A stretch of 64,000 bases of DNA, from contig HG738138.1 of assembly GCA_000499405.2 (NCBI GenBank), positions 13,455,208-13,519,207 on the forward strand. The letters are read 5' to 3'. Positions within the stretch are counted from its first letter, which is position 1. The number at the start of each line of letters is the position of its first letter. Made by a program: the position numbers and the translations under genes. The notes below the pieces were generated by a model. It did not search any database. It was not told where the DNA came from and saw nothing but the letters and a program-made list of their open reading frames with translations. Below are positions 50,701 through 64,000 of this stretch, in pieces. This stretch comes from Onchocerca volvulus (lineage: Eukaryota; Nematoda; Chromadorea; Rhabditida; Onchocercidae).

Positions 50701-52393
50701 CCGACTCCAAGTTTTAAAGTTTTAGACGAATTTTTCTAATCAAAAAATAACTTTCGCCAAATTTATTTTTTATTAAATGCTATTTTGCAAAATGCCAATT
50801 TAGTATGAGCGGGAAGTTTATCAAATGCAGTCAATTTCAATTATGAATAAGTCGAAGATGCTATCATTATCCAAACTGGAACTGTCACTAAAACCGGAAT
50901 CATTTTCTTACATTCTCACGGAATCAAAGCGCAAATCACTTCGTCAAAGCATTCACCAGAAGTTGATTTAGCGAGAAAATGAAAATATGGTTCGAAAGAT
51001 TTGCTATATTATCTTGAATTGCACTCCATTATGCTATGTATAGCTGGACATGATAATATTTTCTGCCTTGTCCTTCTATACTATATCATATTAAGTACCG
51101 TAGTACTGCACTATGACGTGCTGCATCAAGTAAAGCATTGTTCACCAATAGAATAAATCAGTTTGGCGCAAAAAAGTATTCTCCAAAAGCCAAAAATATT
51201 CGTTGAGATACTTTTCTGTTGTATAGTATATCAAATAATGCAGAATTCGCTGACTATATAGTTTTATGTGATATAGCGATTGAGAATGTGAACGAGGTAC
51301 TGTATGTACAGTAGGCAGGGTGCTATTGTGTCACTCACACTTTCCCCTTTTTTGCCTCTTTACCCTGTCATTGTATGATACGGTATGCCGTGTTTCGTAC
51401 CAACATTCCTGTAAAAAGTAAACAGAATTTTAATTCCTGTTAAAATGAGCAAAATTTGCATAAGGTAAAGAACTGGTTCTTTGGACAAAGACTCTTTCAT
51501 TTATATTTGTATAGATTTATTCTTTTAAATAATTGCAAGTTTGGCGAAAATTAAAAAGTTCGTTGTAGACGGAACTGCTGGCTGAGAAAAAGTTTGGAAT
51601 ACTTACAGTTCGGCCCTATTACATTTTCGAGTCAAACAGCAGCGGTGATGAGATATTAATTTGCCCATCGGTCGAAATTTGCACTCACGTGATGAGTCTC
51701 AATGAAGGAGTTGTCGACAATAGGCTTATTTTAACACGTCATGATTATCCCATCAATTATTAGTTTGTACCAACTTTCTCGAATTTCAGGTATATCTCGG
51801 CTTAAATTAAACAAATTCTGTAATATTGCGGATATCTTTCCATAAAGAGTTATTGGGATTGGATGAGACAAAAACTTCCAAAAATAATCTGAAATAATGC
51901 TATTTCAAATTTTTCATTGAGATTTTTGAAATCATTCTTGCTACTTAAAAATAGGAAAACAAAAAGCGAAGTTAAAGTCTTTTGTTCTGTGTTTTCAGAA
52001 AATGGTTTTATTGAATTTTCACAAACGCCGAACCATTTAAATGTCCATCATGTATACTTTCGCATGGCAAAAGAAATGAAGAGTTGCTGGTCAAATCTGA
52101 TCTTGATATCGGCATACAATACCAAAGTTTGGCTGCAAGTCTAACCTGGATTAAACAAAAACGTGATATATCTCTAAAAAGTAATTTAAAGGAAATTATA
52201 CAAGTTGTCATCATTGAAATATTCATCGAAGTGGAATAGAGTGGAATTTGTTAGAATTAGTGAAAATGATAACAATAAAGAAGGAGTGAAACGAATGACG
52301 TGATTTTTTTTAACCTCACAACAAGTTTAAAATAATGTCCACTTTGAAACATCAAGAGATACTGCATCAATTCGTACAGAGCGTCTAATATGC
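47711..52393. other. Intergenic between divergent GID8 and CPEB genes
   Basis: No gene with confident support. Promoters of GID8 (-) and the CPEB gene (+) should lie here. The stretch at about 48130-48380 is slightly GC-richer (CCACGTTGGGCCCCGCCCAC at 48239-48258). A possible short secreted ORF at 50257 is listed separately. Confidence 0.45.
50257..50376 (+). CDS. Possible short secreted peptide ORF
   Basis: ATG to stop encodes 39 residues beginning MKILALIVTTILVEAEASSF, a good signal-peptide shape (basic start, hydrophobic core, small residues). There is no strong donor or following exon, and no homologue is recognised. It could be a first exon of a spliced gene or chance. Confidence 0.2.
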   Translation: MKILALIVTTILVEAEASSFPAFTHRSLHAQSFVIIITL

Positions 52394-55300
52394 ATGGAAG
52401 ACATTATTGCTGGACGTATCTTCGAGACCAATGTTGACGATAGCTCACGTTGGGAGCAAAACATTTCAATAAATTTGCGTTATGCATGTGACTTACACGC
52501 TTCTGCACCTATCAAGTATCCAGTGGTTGTCGAAAAGTCTGCATGGTACATAATGATTAACTTATCTGACTAGCAGAATCGGGCATCGCTAACTGTCTCA
52601 ATAATATTTGCACTGCTTATGAATCGATGTAAAAGAATTAAGTAAATGTTACGCAAATTTGTCCTTCATTATTATCAGATCATATTTACACATGACGTAT
52701 GTTTCCTTATTTGAATGGAATTATAAGACTGCATTCGATCGCATTATTACGTGCAATAATTTCAGCCAGTATTTCCTTGATTTGCTTCGAAAATTTGCGA
52801 ATCGCAATTACCAAATATGTGAAGGATGCATACTTGAAATTGGCGATGCAAAACATTTGAATCCAATTGTACAATCAATGCGCTTCAACCGTGTGAATCC
52901 AGTTCAAGCGGTGCCGTGTCATGATCCAAAAGGTAAGCACACTAACAAGGATGGACCATTTAGTCTGATCCGACTACGCACTCGTATGTTTATTGCAATA
53001 TTTGGAAGGTTTCTTTTGGTAAAAATATCGTTATAATACATGATTAACTCCAATTAGACTACACACGGATACTTTCCAGCGGAGAAGATGCAATATGTAA
53101 CGAAATGGTTAAACTTGTTAAAATTTAAACAATGTCGAACAAGGCGATTTTCAGACGAATTACTCAAATATATCGATTTTCTCGTTGTTTCTGCCGGTAC
53201 AACAGGAAAATTACTAATTTTAACCACATAAAATGTTGGTTTTCAGTTTTTTTTTTTTTTTTTTAAATGTTACTTTCCAGTTTATTGCAAATGCTTTACC
53301 ATATCAGCATTCACGAGAAATCTTCAACGGGAACTTTTCAACGGTATTCATCCGCTGCGATTTTGTTAAGAAAACCATCAGAAATGTTCTCTCCATCCTA
53401 TAATCGTTCTGCGACGAATGGCATCAACCTGTAAAATTTGTAATGTCGCATTTCTAGTATGCATCACCCTGTCTCTCTTCTATCATCGTTATCACTGCTT
53501 CATTTTCTCCATTAATTTTCACTTCATTCATCTTTATAATTTGTTTCAGTATTTTGTTTCTTCAAATTCAATTTCCATAGCAATAAAAGTTTGAATGTAC
53601 AAGGCAGACCAACACTCTGAATGATCACTCCTATCCTTCCATTTCGAACTAATTTTTCTGTCTAGTATCGAAATACTTCGTCTGAAGAGAATTAGAAGAT
53701 TGTTATATAATTGGAACTGAAACTGGTATAAATGCCCGAATATTTCCCGAAAGTAACTTTACCATCGGCCGATATTCAAATCATCATTCCGTTGGTAGCA
53801 AAGTAACTAAGCTACTGCTCGGAGGCACCGAGACATTAGTACGAACCAGACCACCCAAGAAGCTTTCGTAAGGATGAATCAGATGAAGGATGGAAGCATG
53901 AGAGGAGTCAGAATGGAAAGTCATGACTATTTGAGAATTCTGCACAGATCACGGTGATATGTCAGGAATGGTGATGGCAAACGGCCGAGGGTAAATTGAA
54001 ACATCGAGGATAGTGATATCGGGAGATATTTGTGATAATCATTAGCAGAGAGGTCGATTTCGTCACTCTTTTACCTCCTTCAGATTCTAGTCTTTAATTT
54101 TATTGAAAAATTCTCTGAGAACGTATTTTCTCTATTAGAATCGCAGTGCTGATAATTATGTCAGATGCTCTGGTACGTTTGGACTTATGCTTGTCTATCA
54201 ATTAGTTTGCTTTTTAACTAGAAAATATCTGTCAAGACTAAACTGCATTTATGCAAATTTTACTAATTATTATGCAGTTTTCGAGCGCAATATATTGAGG
54301 AGGCTGTTATCCTCACAACAACAATAAAGTAGGAGGAGCAATCATGTCCACTTTTTTCAATTATTTTTGGTTTTTAAAATTTTTGTTGTAAGTTCCCTGG
54401 ACGAGCATATTAGAATAGCCTATTTTTAATGTACAACAACATTATTTCCACTTTGCTTAAATATTTATTTCAGTTGGTGCAGTGCTCAAGGGTGGTTCAC
54501 TTACGGTATTGCTAGTGGATGACGTTAAAGTTCGTATTTGTTCATTCTTGGCCTTCGATCTTCGCTGCTATCTCCGACAAATTCTTCCTTTTCCATTTCA
54601 TAATGAATGCATTTGACATGAATTTATGCTTTTTCGAATCAAAATGATCCCTCAAAAGATAATCTAATGTTTTGCTTAGAATGTAGTCTATTATTGAGTA
54701 TAACTTCCCAGGATATCTCTTTATCCTCTTTTCATCATCATTCTATGAATCATTTTAGACTTGCAACTTTATTGGGCAATGCTCTAACAAGTTGTAAAGA
54801 ACTTGACTCATACCACATTTGAAACTTCTTACGTGATTTGCTAATATTTTTCGTATTCACGACAGCATCAGAAATTAAACATTATTGTGACCTCAAAAAT
54901 TAACTCAATTTTGAACAGTTTCACCCCTCCTCCCCTCTCCTTCCCGAAATCTAATCCTAAAATAACTAGCTATCCTGTAGTGACGCCATAGTTTTTAATT
55001 TGCATAAATCTTCTCGCAAGACATACTATCATCTTTTAGAAATTTATGATGGCGAATTTATTCACGGCTTTCTCTTGAAGTCGAATGCTCCTAGAGTATT
55101 TTGAAAAGTTAATATCACTTAATAGACACGATTTCAGTTTCCAAAATTTCCTAACAATATTTTATTTCCTTCTATCATCTCATGCTGCTAATAAATGAAT
55201 TTATCATTTCATTATGAGACACGGCAAACTCGTCGTGCACCATAACATGCAAGATGTATGCAGTAATAAATATACAAATCACTGACGAGCTTTTATAATT

Positions 55301-58300
55301 AATTGATTATGAATATCAGCACATTTTCTGATTACTGCTTGTATGGATGTATCTCTGGAAAACCCATAGCATTTTCTCTTCAAAATCAAACACTTAACAT
55401 TATGACTTTCTCTACTTCTTTAATTTGACCTTCTTTTTTAATTTAAGAGAATTGGAGCGAATATCTTAAGACTAATATTAAAGTTGCAGGCAAACAGTAT
55501 AGCACTGATAAGAATGATGGCATTGGAAGGAGATGTACGAAGAAGGATGACAATGATGAATAACCGCATGAATCGGCCATCAATAACAAGCATTCCTTCA
55601 TATCCATCCTTTCAACGATCAACTCATTCAGTAAGTTTCATCATTATCCGGCCACTAGACCTACTAGTGATATGATAAGAAATAGATAGTTCGAGGCGTT
55701 GCTGAACCTTAATTTCTATTTGAATCCATTTAGAATTGATGGACAGAGTAATTGTTTTTACTAAAATAGTGCAATTCAAATACGCATGTCAAATTTTTGT
55801 CAAAAATCATTGGCCAATTTTTCCAATTAATTTTTGGAATTATCAAAATCAACTTTGATGAATGATTTTCTAAAAAATCTCCCCAAATGATACAAATATT
55901 TCACACATGTTGCTTTTTAAGGTATCACCGCTCATGCCTAGCCCATGTATATCAGCGGAAACGCGTTCACCAAAATCACTTTTGGATGGAAGTATAATTA
56001 ATTCTTCCAGTTCTTCTGCCAGCTCTTTGCAACACCATTTTTACGGGTATCTCAAATTTTGCAGAATGCATGCAACTTGTTTTAAAGGGAGCTTAAGAAC
56101 TTTTTGTAGGAACTTGCTGCTTCATGATACTTGTCAGCATAATTTCTTTTGTATTGACGAGGCATACGCTTCATTATTTCATATTTATATGAAGCATGAT
56201 AAACGTTACCTCCATTTTTCTATACAGAAAACATTTTCAGATTTGTTATTTTAATCTATAATTTCGTTAAGCAAAACGTTCAAACGCATCACCCTCACAG
56301 GAATGTTTTTAACGCATACTTCAAATGCGAACTATTTCATTCTTCCTTTATGAAAAATGAATTTGATTTATATTCTAACAATATTCTAATTTCACTTAAT
56401 AGTTCGGCACTGAAATTGGGCGATAAAAGCGAAAATAATAGTGGGAATGATTGCACAGTACTTATGCCACGTGAACAGCTTTATCAAGCGTATTCTTCTT
56501 TGTCTCCTACATCGTTAATTAGTAGCAGTGGTAATTCCTTTGAAAATTTTTATATGCTCAGCTTTTGAAGATAATAATATATAACATAGGGCTTCAGTGA
56601 ACCGTTTTCGTTTGTTGCTGAAATGTTAAAGTGAACCGAGTAATTTACTTAGTTTTTTCAATTCAAAATTTTTTCTTTAAAAACATGAGTGCACCAACTT
56701 TTCGCATTTTGGTTAAGTGATTATTTTTTATCTCCTAAATATTGATTATTTTTTATCTCCTAAATATTGACTATTTTTTATCTCCTAAATATCGTTTGAC
56801 ACCACGTTGTATTTCGTATAAAATGAATTTTTCTGTGAAATTGAAGAGAGATGAACATTTAAATGAAGTATTGACCATTTTTTCAAAAAACTGAAGAAAT
56901 ATGGAATCAGTAATTCACAGACTTTGTTACAGCAAAAACGGAAACCAGTGATCGCCGAAATTTATCACGTAATCCGGGTGTTCCTTCTACTCCAGAAGCA
57001 TATTTCATTATGGATGAATCACTCGAAATTTTTGCCCGCAAAGTTTTCGTCGGTGGACTTCCAATTGATGTCACTGAGGGTAAAAAGGATTTTTTTTCCG
57101 AATTGCAAATTCACAAATTCTAAAATGGAAATTTCGAAATGAAACTGAAAAATTCACATTTTTTCTAACAGCCATATCATTATGATCACAATCAGAGCCT
57201 AACTGAGATATGCTATCATTAATCTAAAGCATGCATAATTTTGTTGATGATTATTCTCGAGGATCAGCGATCACTAGCATAGATTAGAGATATGAAAAAG
57301 GAATTATTTTTTTCCTCGATATGAAATTACTATTGCTAACGAAAAGATTATTTCCAGATGAAATAACATCAACATTTTCTCAATTTGGTCCGGTGCTTGT
57401 TGACTGGCCGCGTCGTTCTGATAACGGTGTTAAAGAACGATCCACAGGCATGTTTATTTATTGTTCAATATTTCGTGGTAATTTTCTAGGTATTTGAATA
57501 AACATTACTTTGATTCAAGAAAATATGGATCTGATACAAAATATAGATCTGATTCATCTTACTGAACTTACATAGGTTTAATTCTCTTTTATAATATTTC
57601 TTCTGCTGAGACCTATGTGAAAAAAACATAATGATTTGTTTGCTTAGGAATGCAAAAATAGACGTAAATTATTAAATATCCTTTAAATCATTTCCAGCAC
57701 GCTACATGACGGGCTACGTCTTCTTGGTATTTGAAGATGAGCGCTCAGTACAACTGCTGGTGAGCAGATGTCACAAAGAAGATGAGAAATACTACTTGTT
57801 TGTTTCTAGTCCAACGATGCGTGACAAACCAGTTAGTTTTTTTCCGTTAATGCCATCAGTTATATGGCTCCACAATTGAGTTTTACTATTTATATCCTCA
57901 AATATTTAAAATTTAGCATAATTTCCTCTGGATAAAAAGGACGTCCACAATTTTAAGGTACAAGTGCGACCATGGCGTCTAGATGATATGGAATTCATGT
58001 TTCGAGAGGACATGCCGCTAAATCCACGGCGAACTATTTTCATAGGTGGCGTACCTCGACCAACGAAAGCTCGTATGTTTTAATATTACAGGAAACGAAA
58101 TGTCCATAAATTTCAAGATTACTTGCTCTGTTATTTCAGGAGAATTGGCAGGTGTTCTAGATCATCTTTATGGTTCGGTTTGTTATGTTGGGATTGATAT
58201 TGATCCTGAATTGAAGTACCCGAAAGGAGCAGCGCGAGTTACGTTTACTACTGAACAATCTTTTGTTGCAGCTATAAGCGGACGCTTCGTGTATATTCCT

Positions 58301-59529
58301 CATGCTGATATGAGTAAACGGGTAATTTCCATTTCATCAAATTATAATTTTTCAACTATCGGAATACATCCTATTCTTCTGGCATATTTTCACTTTTTGC
58401 AATCTTCCATTATCGTTAACTGGTTTTAAATATTAGTAGCCGGTGCACTATCAAAAAAGATGTTTCAAAAGCGCCTGTTTGATATCGGGAAGTAAGTATC
58501 AGGATGTAATTTGTTGGTTTATTTTCACACGAAGCAAAAAATCTTCTGAAAAGGATGATTCAACCATCAAATCTACATGCATAGTATGCCTTATCTCCCA
58601 TTTTAACTTCTCTTTCTTGTTAAATTTATATACAATACTGTCATCTATTGCTTCTGTTTTAGACGAAATTTTTTATCTGCTGATATTAGATTCTTTTTCT
58701 TCCCCCAAAAAAGAAAAAGAATGAGAACCAAAGAAGGCTTTGTATTGACTGATTTGCGCCAAGGAATTTTATGAAAAGTTGAGAAATTCCGGGAAATTAC
58801 TACAACAATCTCGCTGATATGTTATGATATGATATGTTTGTTATAGGTGGAAATAAAGCCCTATGTAATGGACGAGCAGATGTGCGACGAATGTGAAGGT
58901 GTACTTTGCGCTGGTCGTTACGCGCCGTATTTCTGTGGCGATATGACATGCCTGCAGTACTATTGCGAGTTATGCTGGGATTGTTATCACTATGGTGAAT
59001 ATTCTGATGAGAAAAAGGCTTCTCATAAGCCGTTAGTTCGTATTGGTGATCAAACGAAAGTGAGTCTTTTGCTACACTCAAATAAAACTTGGATAAGCGT
59101 TGAATAGAGCGAGCTGAAAATTCATGCTAATTCATTTTAGTCGAATTTAGCACAGCTTTAGGTGCAACTCTGCAAACTTCTGACAATGATGCATCTAAGA
59201 TGAACATCTGCATCTGGGAGATTAAGGGGAGCATGCTAAATTACCAGATACTAGGAAAAATGAATAATGGTAACCGTGAAATCTTAAAAGTTTTCGCTTG
59301 ATTTTTGTCTAGTTGAGTTGTTAATGTAAGTCAGAATCTGAGAAAAGGCATTGCATGCTCAGATAAAATGTTTATTAAATTTGGACAGTTTCAGCTCTTG
59401 GCACATCCACCACATCATAATCATTTACCAAATAATAAAGTATTACCCACCGCTGCTGCACCTGTGGATTATTGTCGCCATATTGATACGACCTCATGCT
59501 TTACCGTACGATGTTCACAGCATTATTAA
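52394..59529 (+). CDS. CPEB-family RNA-binding translational regulator
   Basis: Exons: 52394-52545, 52766-52932, 54474-54529, 55490-55630, 55922-56046, 56403-56530, 56921-57079, 57358-57447 (or -57477), 57698-57831, 57958-58072, 58140-58321, 58847-59059, 59395-59529; all phases close, giving 598 residues (608 with the longer exon). RRM1 starts about 296 ([40 protein letters not shown]); RRM2 about 410 ([32 protein letters not shown]); then [18 protein letters not shown] opens the C-terminal ZZ domain (about 484-554) with its C-x2-[17 protein letters not shown] and HKPLV ligands. CPEB proteins bind the U-rich cytoplasmic polyadenylation element in 3' UTRs and control poly-A length and translation, especially in germ cells. 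The N-terminal 250 residues are not recognised beyond a Ser-rich tract. The start is the first in-frame ATG; an upstream exon could exist, since the frame is open slightly farther 5'. C. elegans paralogues are cpb-1, cpb-2, cpb-3 and fog-1; I cannot assign which. Confidence 0.93.
56718..56792. repeat. 25-bp tandem repeat, three copies
   Basis: Copies at 56718, 56743 and 56768, each TGATTATTTTTTATCTCC then TAAATAT, the third with one C/T change. It lies in the CPEB intron before the RRM1 exon. Confidence 0.95.
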
Positions 59530-62398
59530 TTACTGCGTAAGTTTGAGTAGAAGCAAAAGACATTTCCATTGTCTGCATAGCATTCCGTGTTTTTTAAGTA
59601 GCGGTAAATTTAATCAATCAGATCATTGTAAAATTTTCGAAATATTGTTTCATTTTATTTTTCTTCGTGACTTGATTAATTGTATCCAATTTTTCATGGA
59701 TTTTTGATTATATACATGGAGATTTATTCCTAAGCCTTGGAATAATAATAATGTTTAGGAAATATCAGCAAAAATATTATTTTTTTTAGCAATAGTGATA
59801 ATAATGACAATGATAACAATTCTAGTCTTACTATATGTGCTGCTAACTCCCTTTTTGTGAATCCATCTATCCAGTATGCTTCTTATTTCCTTTATTGTGT
59901 TTCAGAAGATCTTTTTCTGAAAATTCTGAATATATTCATATATATTCTAAATATGTATGATTATATAAGTTTATGGAGTTTTTCCGTTATCTTGCTTACT
60001 GCTATTTTGCATCAATAATTGCCAGATCATTCAAGGATTTTAGATTTAAATTAGAACTTGCTCAAAATTTTCGATGCTTCGACAATATTCATAATAGTTA
60101 CCAAATCGGATGATTGATTTTCTAAAGATGGTTTGCAAGCGTTATTTTGCAGCTGCCACAAGCATAGAGTGAAAAAAGAAGTAAACGAAGAAAAATTTTA
60201 ACAAAAATATCAGGACAAAAAATAGTCGGAGGAAAATGAAAGATTCAGCGGAAATATGCTGTTAAATAGCTTGGGTTGGTTGCGCTAGGCTTACGAGTAT
60301 AATTTAGTTCAATAACTTCAAAAAGCCTTGAATGTCCCATGAGCGGAAAGAAGTAGTATAAGATTAGAACCTTCAAGCAACTCCATATCACATCGATCAA
60401 GAATCAATGCTTCTTAAGAAATCATTTCTTAGCCAGAAGCTTGTAGAGAAATAATCTTTTGTTGCCACCTTAGGGCAAAGAATCCGCTGATGTTCTCAAA
60501 AGCATCAGTGCGATCAGTAGTAAATTTAAACTACAGACTTTCTTTTTTGGTTGCAATTTTGTTTCATTCACAAAATTTCTATCATATTGTAATAGGCACA
60601 CAATATTATATTTGCTTTCGATACGATAGCATTGTCTTATTTGTCACTTTTTGATGTTTTCATCAGCACAATTTTGACTGAAACTACATACGAAATGATT
60701 TGTTTCTTCGTATGGTATTTATTGAGTATTTTATTACTGTTTAATTAAAAGATTTTGTTCCGACTTTCCCTCTTTTTGTTGTTTTCTGGCTTCCTTTCCT
60801 GTCTCTTCGCTTCCTTTCAACTTAATCATAGTTCATCTTTTACTCGTTGAATTTTTTGACGTTATATATGGTTGCAATAATTTTTCTGCATGTTTTTTCT
60901 TTGGTACTTGTAATTTTTGTAAATTTTTTTGTTTGTTGAATATTTGATGTTACGCAATTATCAAAGCATACATAAGAAACGTACATATATGCCGAATCCT
61001 GCATCGCACTAGATTTCACAGATGTTTGTCGTTATCTACGAAAGGTTTAGGATTCTTTCCTAGAATCCTATTCTAGACAAAAGAAAAGAATCCTATTCTT
61101 TTGCTTTTGTTATTAGCAACAAACAGGTGGGTCAATTTCTACTTTATCCTCGATTATCTCTATGATCGAAAAGTCTCAAAGGGGGAGATTCCTACTTCAT
61201 TCCTTCTATCCACACTGCTTGGTGAGTTTTTCACTGGAAAAGTGTGTTATATTGGATGCATCATTTATTTATGTTGTTGTTCTGATTCTTCCTTAAGGGA
61301 AGAACTGTTTCCTCTTATTTCTTTCATTTTGCTGTTTGTGTTCCGAGGTTGATAAAAATATATCATTCAGCTCTGTTTCATGTGCAATGACTTAATAATA
61401 GCGGAAGGAAGAATTTTAGTTGAAATGTTCAAGTTGATTCACAAAAGCATTGATTCTTGGCAGTCCTAAATGCTTTCTCACAAGAATAATCAGGAAACTC
61501 GGATGAGGCATCAGATTATATACCAAAGAACAAAGAAAAAAAAATGGAATTTCCCGAAATGTGCGACGAATAGAAGCAGAGTTTTTCGGATTCATTTACA
61601 GTTCCACGGATCCTTAAATTCTCTGCCTCATTATCGATTTTATGTTTTCAATCATCCATGAAAAGAACATTCATTTGATCACTTTACATGTTATGAAAAC
61701 AAACCGATCATAGAATTGTGCTATACTCGGTAAATACAAATCTATACTACCGCAATTACCGCATGGCTGATCAACTGAGAAAATTTTTAAAATCTTTCCT
61801 TCAAAAAAAAGAAAGAGATTTCCTATTTAATCGACAATGCTGCAGCACCAGAACAATTCTGCAGCATTACTTGTAATATCAAACTCTAATTTCCATAATA
61901 TCCAATCTTATATCAACATACCATCATACTTTCTGGACTAACACATTTCTAGCTGATTTGGGATTTTCTCAGAAAATTTACTCATAGTTAAAGAAAAATC
62001 AAAGAGATCTGCGGCGAACAAAAACTTAGCCGAAATCGAAAAATATGTAAATTAAAGTGAAGTGATAGCTCAATAAAGCCCATATCTGAAAAAAGTTAGA
62101 CAAAGAATTATATAGTGAGATATGCTGTTTTTTTAAAATAAACATCAAATGAATGGGCGCATGTCTTTTAGATGCAATAATTTCAAAGCAGATGCTTTTT
62201 TTCGATGATAAACTGCTGAACTTTTGCGGCTCGATTCTTGCGTCACATCCTCCTTAATTTGCTGCTGCAAGAGAAATCGGCATATTTTTAATTTTTAACT
62301 TTTCTCGATTTAAATAAGTCGGAATTTATGCTTAGGCAGTAATTATAGTCTCCCTTACTTTCGAAACTCTTTTCTTAATTCGACTTTTTAATGTTTGA
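59530..62398. other. Convergent intergenic region
   Basis: AT-rich 3' flank of the CPEB gene. ORFs at 61101-61352 and elsewhere have no domain or splice logic. No RNA gene was seen. Confidence 0.5.
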
Positions 62399-63471
62399 TC
62401 AAAATCTCACAATTCCCATATCACTGATAACATGCTTGATAACAGCGTGCTGGGACTGAGGCATTCGCCTAACCAGTAGTAATCGTTGAATGCATTTGAG
62501 AAGAACGACAAGCAGAAACAAAATGATACAAACGATTATTGCCGCAAGAAATACAGAAAAGCTTGCCAATCCGACACGAACTATTCGATTCCATTTCCCC
62601 GGCAAAGGTTTCTGAAGGGAATTTACATTTTTATAGATTTATCAAATAAGATCTCTATAATGTTATATATTGTAGAAAATAGCAACCATTGTTGTAGATG
62701 TATGGTTTAAGTATGGGATCAGTGAACTGTTCCAATCCTGAAATACAATTCTGATTTGTTTTAGTAGTAATGATAAAGTACGGCCTAAGAGTTGTCCTTC
62801 TAATTAAAATATCGTTTCAAATGATCCTGCCGGAATTAATTAAGGATGATCAAATATTTGTAATCGAAAATGAAATTATGGACAGCAATATGAAAGCATA
62901 TTTTACCAGAGCTGATTTTAATCGTTTTTGCTTATATCACTACTCCTTATTGCTATCCATTTATTGGATTAATAATGATTATCACTAAAAGAAGAATAAG
63001 ATGAATGAGCTGACAATGAACTTACATAATATTCCGTAGATTCATTCAAGTCGGCGAAATTGTAATCTAAGGAAAATTACAATTTGGAAAAAAGATGTTT
63101 CGAAATTTCTTACAGCTATTGAGTGAGAACAAATAAATATTTGAGACGGCATTTGTCTCTTTGTAATGAAAGATGCCATAGGGAAAGAAGGGAAAGAAAA
63201 ATCAGAAAGTTGGACAAGTACCAAAGTTTTACAGAAAGGTACTGTCAAGTGATCATACAGAAATTTTGCTGTTAAACTTAGAACTTACGCCAGATATCTG
63301 AAACTGTCATAATAGTTCTCAAGACAAAACATTCTGGCGAAATTTTGAGAACTTTAAGATGTAAGACAGTAAAAAATAAACCTGCTGGTTCAGTGGAGTT
63401 CACACACACTATCGTTATATTATATATTTCATCCATCGTATCATTGCTGTAGCAAGGTGTATCCCTTCCGA
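62399..63471 (-). CDS. 3' part of a single-pass glycosylated membrane protein
   Basis: Minus-strand exons 63471-63382, 63066-63026 and 62611-62399 join in matching phases (GT donors, TTGCAG/CCTTAG/TTCAG acceptors). They encode about 114 C-terminal residues: an extracellular stretch with four N-glycosylation sequons (NDT, NIT, NST, NES) and two Cys, then KPLPGKWNRIVRVG, one strong TM segment (LASFSVFLAAIIVCIILFLLV, about 22 residues), a basic stop-transfer KCIQRLLLVRR and a short cytoplasmic tail ending MGIVRF. A type I orientation fits, as the sequons lie before the TM. The first of these exons starts with two codon bases, so at least one more 5' exon exists, upstream or outside the window. 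No family was recognised. Confidence 0.6.
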
Positions 63472-64000
63472 CTGCAATACATAAAAAACTACAGATTACT
63501 GTATGATTCAAATGATGAAATAGATTAGACGAGAAGTGATTCTGAAAGTTTCAAATTCGAAAACGGTAGAAATCGAAAAGAAAACATCAAAGGATTACGT
63601 TACAGAGAGTTTATCAATCAAACGTTTTGCGAAATTTGATGAATAACTACGACAATTTGCTTAAAAATAACATGGTCACTTTACGATGTATTGGATGGAT
63701 ATTCTCCTTACTTCATACTTAGATGGTGCAAACTTAGATTCAATAATCAGCAATTAGGTCATATTAAATTTTTGGAACGCACTCTGTTATGTGTTATACA
63801 CATTTTGCTTAATGCCTTATTTGACTTACATTGAAGTTATTAAATAACGAGATACTTTGTAAGCCAATTACTATATTCTCTTCTTTCCCGTAATCATTAT
63901 TTTAGCAGAAAACTGACTGAATGGCTGTTGAAGAGTATAGAAAAATTGTACGATGCCATTGTTCGTATCATCGAGTACAGTATGCATTTGTTTCGAATCC
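63472..64000 (-). other. Right edge, possible further exon
   Basis: On the minus strand the last 100 bases (about 63900-64000) are open and protein-like (DSKQMHTVLDDTNNGIVQFF, then YTLQQPFSQFSAKIMITGKK), but I could not find a donor in the phase needed to join the exon at 63471. It may be part of the same membrane protein's ectodomain. Confidence 0.3.

Noticed and set aside
55907..56254. 115-codon ORF read through beyond the Ser-rich exon
   Set aside because: Only 55922-56046 is used as a CPEB exon; the rest is intron read-through with a change to AT-rich composition.

Overview
The window reads as nuclear DNA of a nematode, most likely a filarial (spirurid) worm. The base composition is strongly AT-rich. 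Compact genes carry many short exons in long AT-rich introns, with nematode-type TTTCAG acceptors. One locus encodes both an UNC-60A-like and an UNC-60B-like ADF/cofilin, an arrangement known from C. elegans. Strong acceptor sites just upstream of several start codons suggest spliced-leader trans-splicing. The species cannot be fixed from the sequence.

Layout, left to right. 1-3.3 kb: a decayed tyrosine-phosphatase-like fragment and a 54-bp tandem duplication. 3.3-4.6 kb (+): the complete sigma subunit of the AP-2 clathrin adaptor. 6.9-7.9 kb: broken protein fragments, weakly exportin-like. 11.0-16.2 kb (+): a four-TM, MARVEL/claudin-like membrane protein with a decayed duplicate of one exon in its own intron. 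17.2-22.3 kb (-): a secreted BPI/LBP-family lipid-binding protein with a long linker and an RSKR site between its two halves. 25.1 kb (+): tRNA-Pro(UGG). 27.3-29.2 kb: a repeat island with related elements in opposite orientations, AAT microsatellites and two related GC-rich hairpins. 30.4-31.7 kb (+): a divergent cyclophilin. 33.3-39.8 kb (-): the unc-60-type locus, with isoform B 3' of isoform A and a candidate shared start-codon mini-exon. 44.2-47.7 kb (-): GID8, a LisH-CTLH-CRA subunit of the GID/CTLH ubiquitin ligase. 52.4-59.5 kb (+): a CPEB-family translational regulator with two RRMs and the C-terminal ZZ zinc domain. 62.4-63.5 kb (-): the 3' part of a single-pass glycosylated membrane protein running toward or past the right edge.

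The genes do not form a pathway. They are ordinary, independently transcribed chromosomal genes (endocytosis, actin turnover, protein turnover, translational control, lipid binding) separated by kilobases of AT-rich DNA. I see no operon, virus, CRISPR array or bacterial insertion. Multi-exon models were built by hand from reading-frame continuity, intron phase and GT/AG sites; phases close throughout, except for one junction in the BPI gene and one likely GC-AG intron in the CPEB gene. The least explained material is the hairpin/repeat island at 27.5-29.2 kb.
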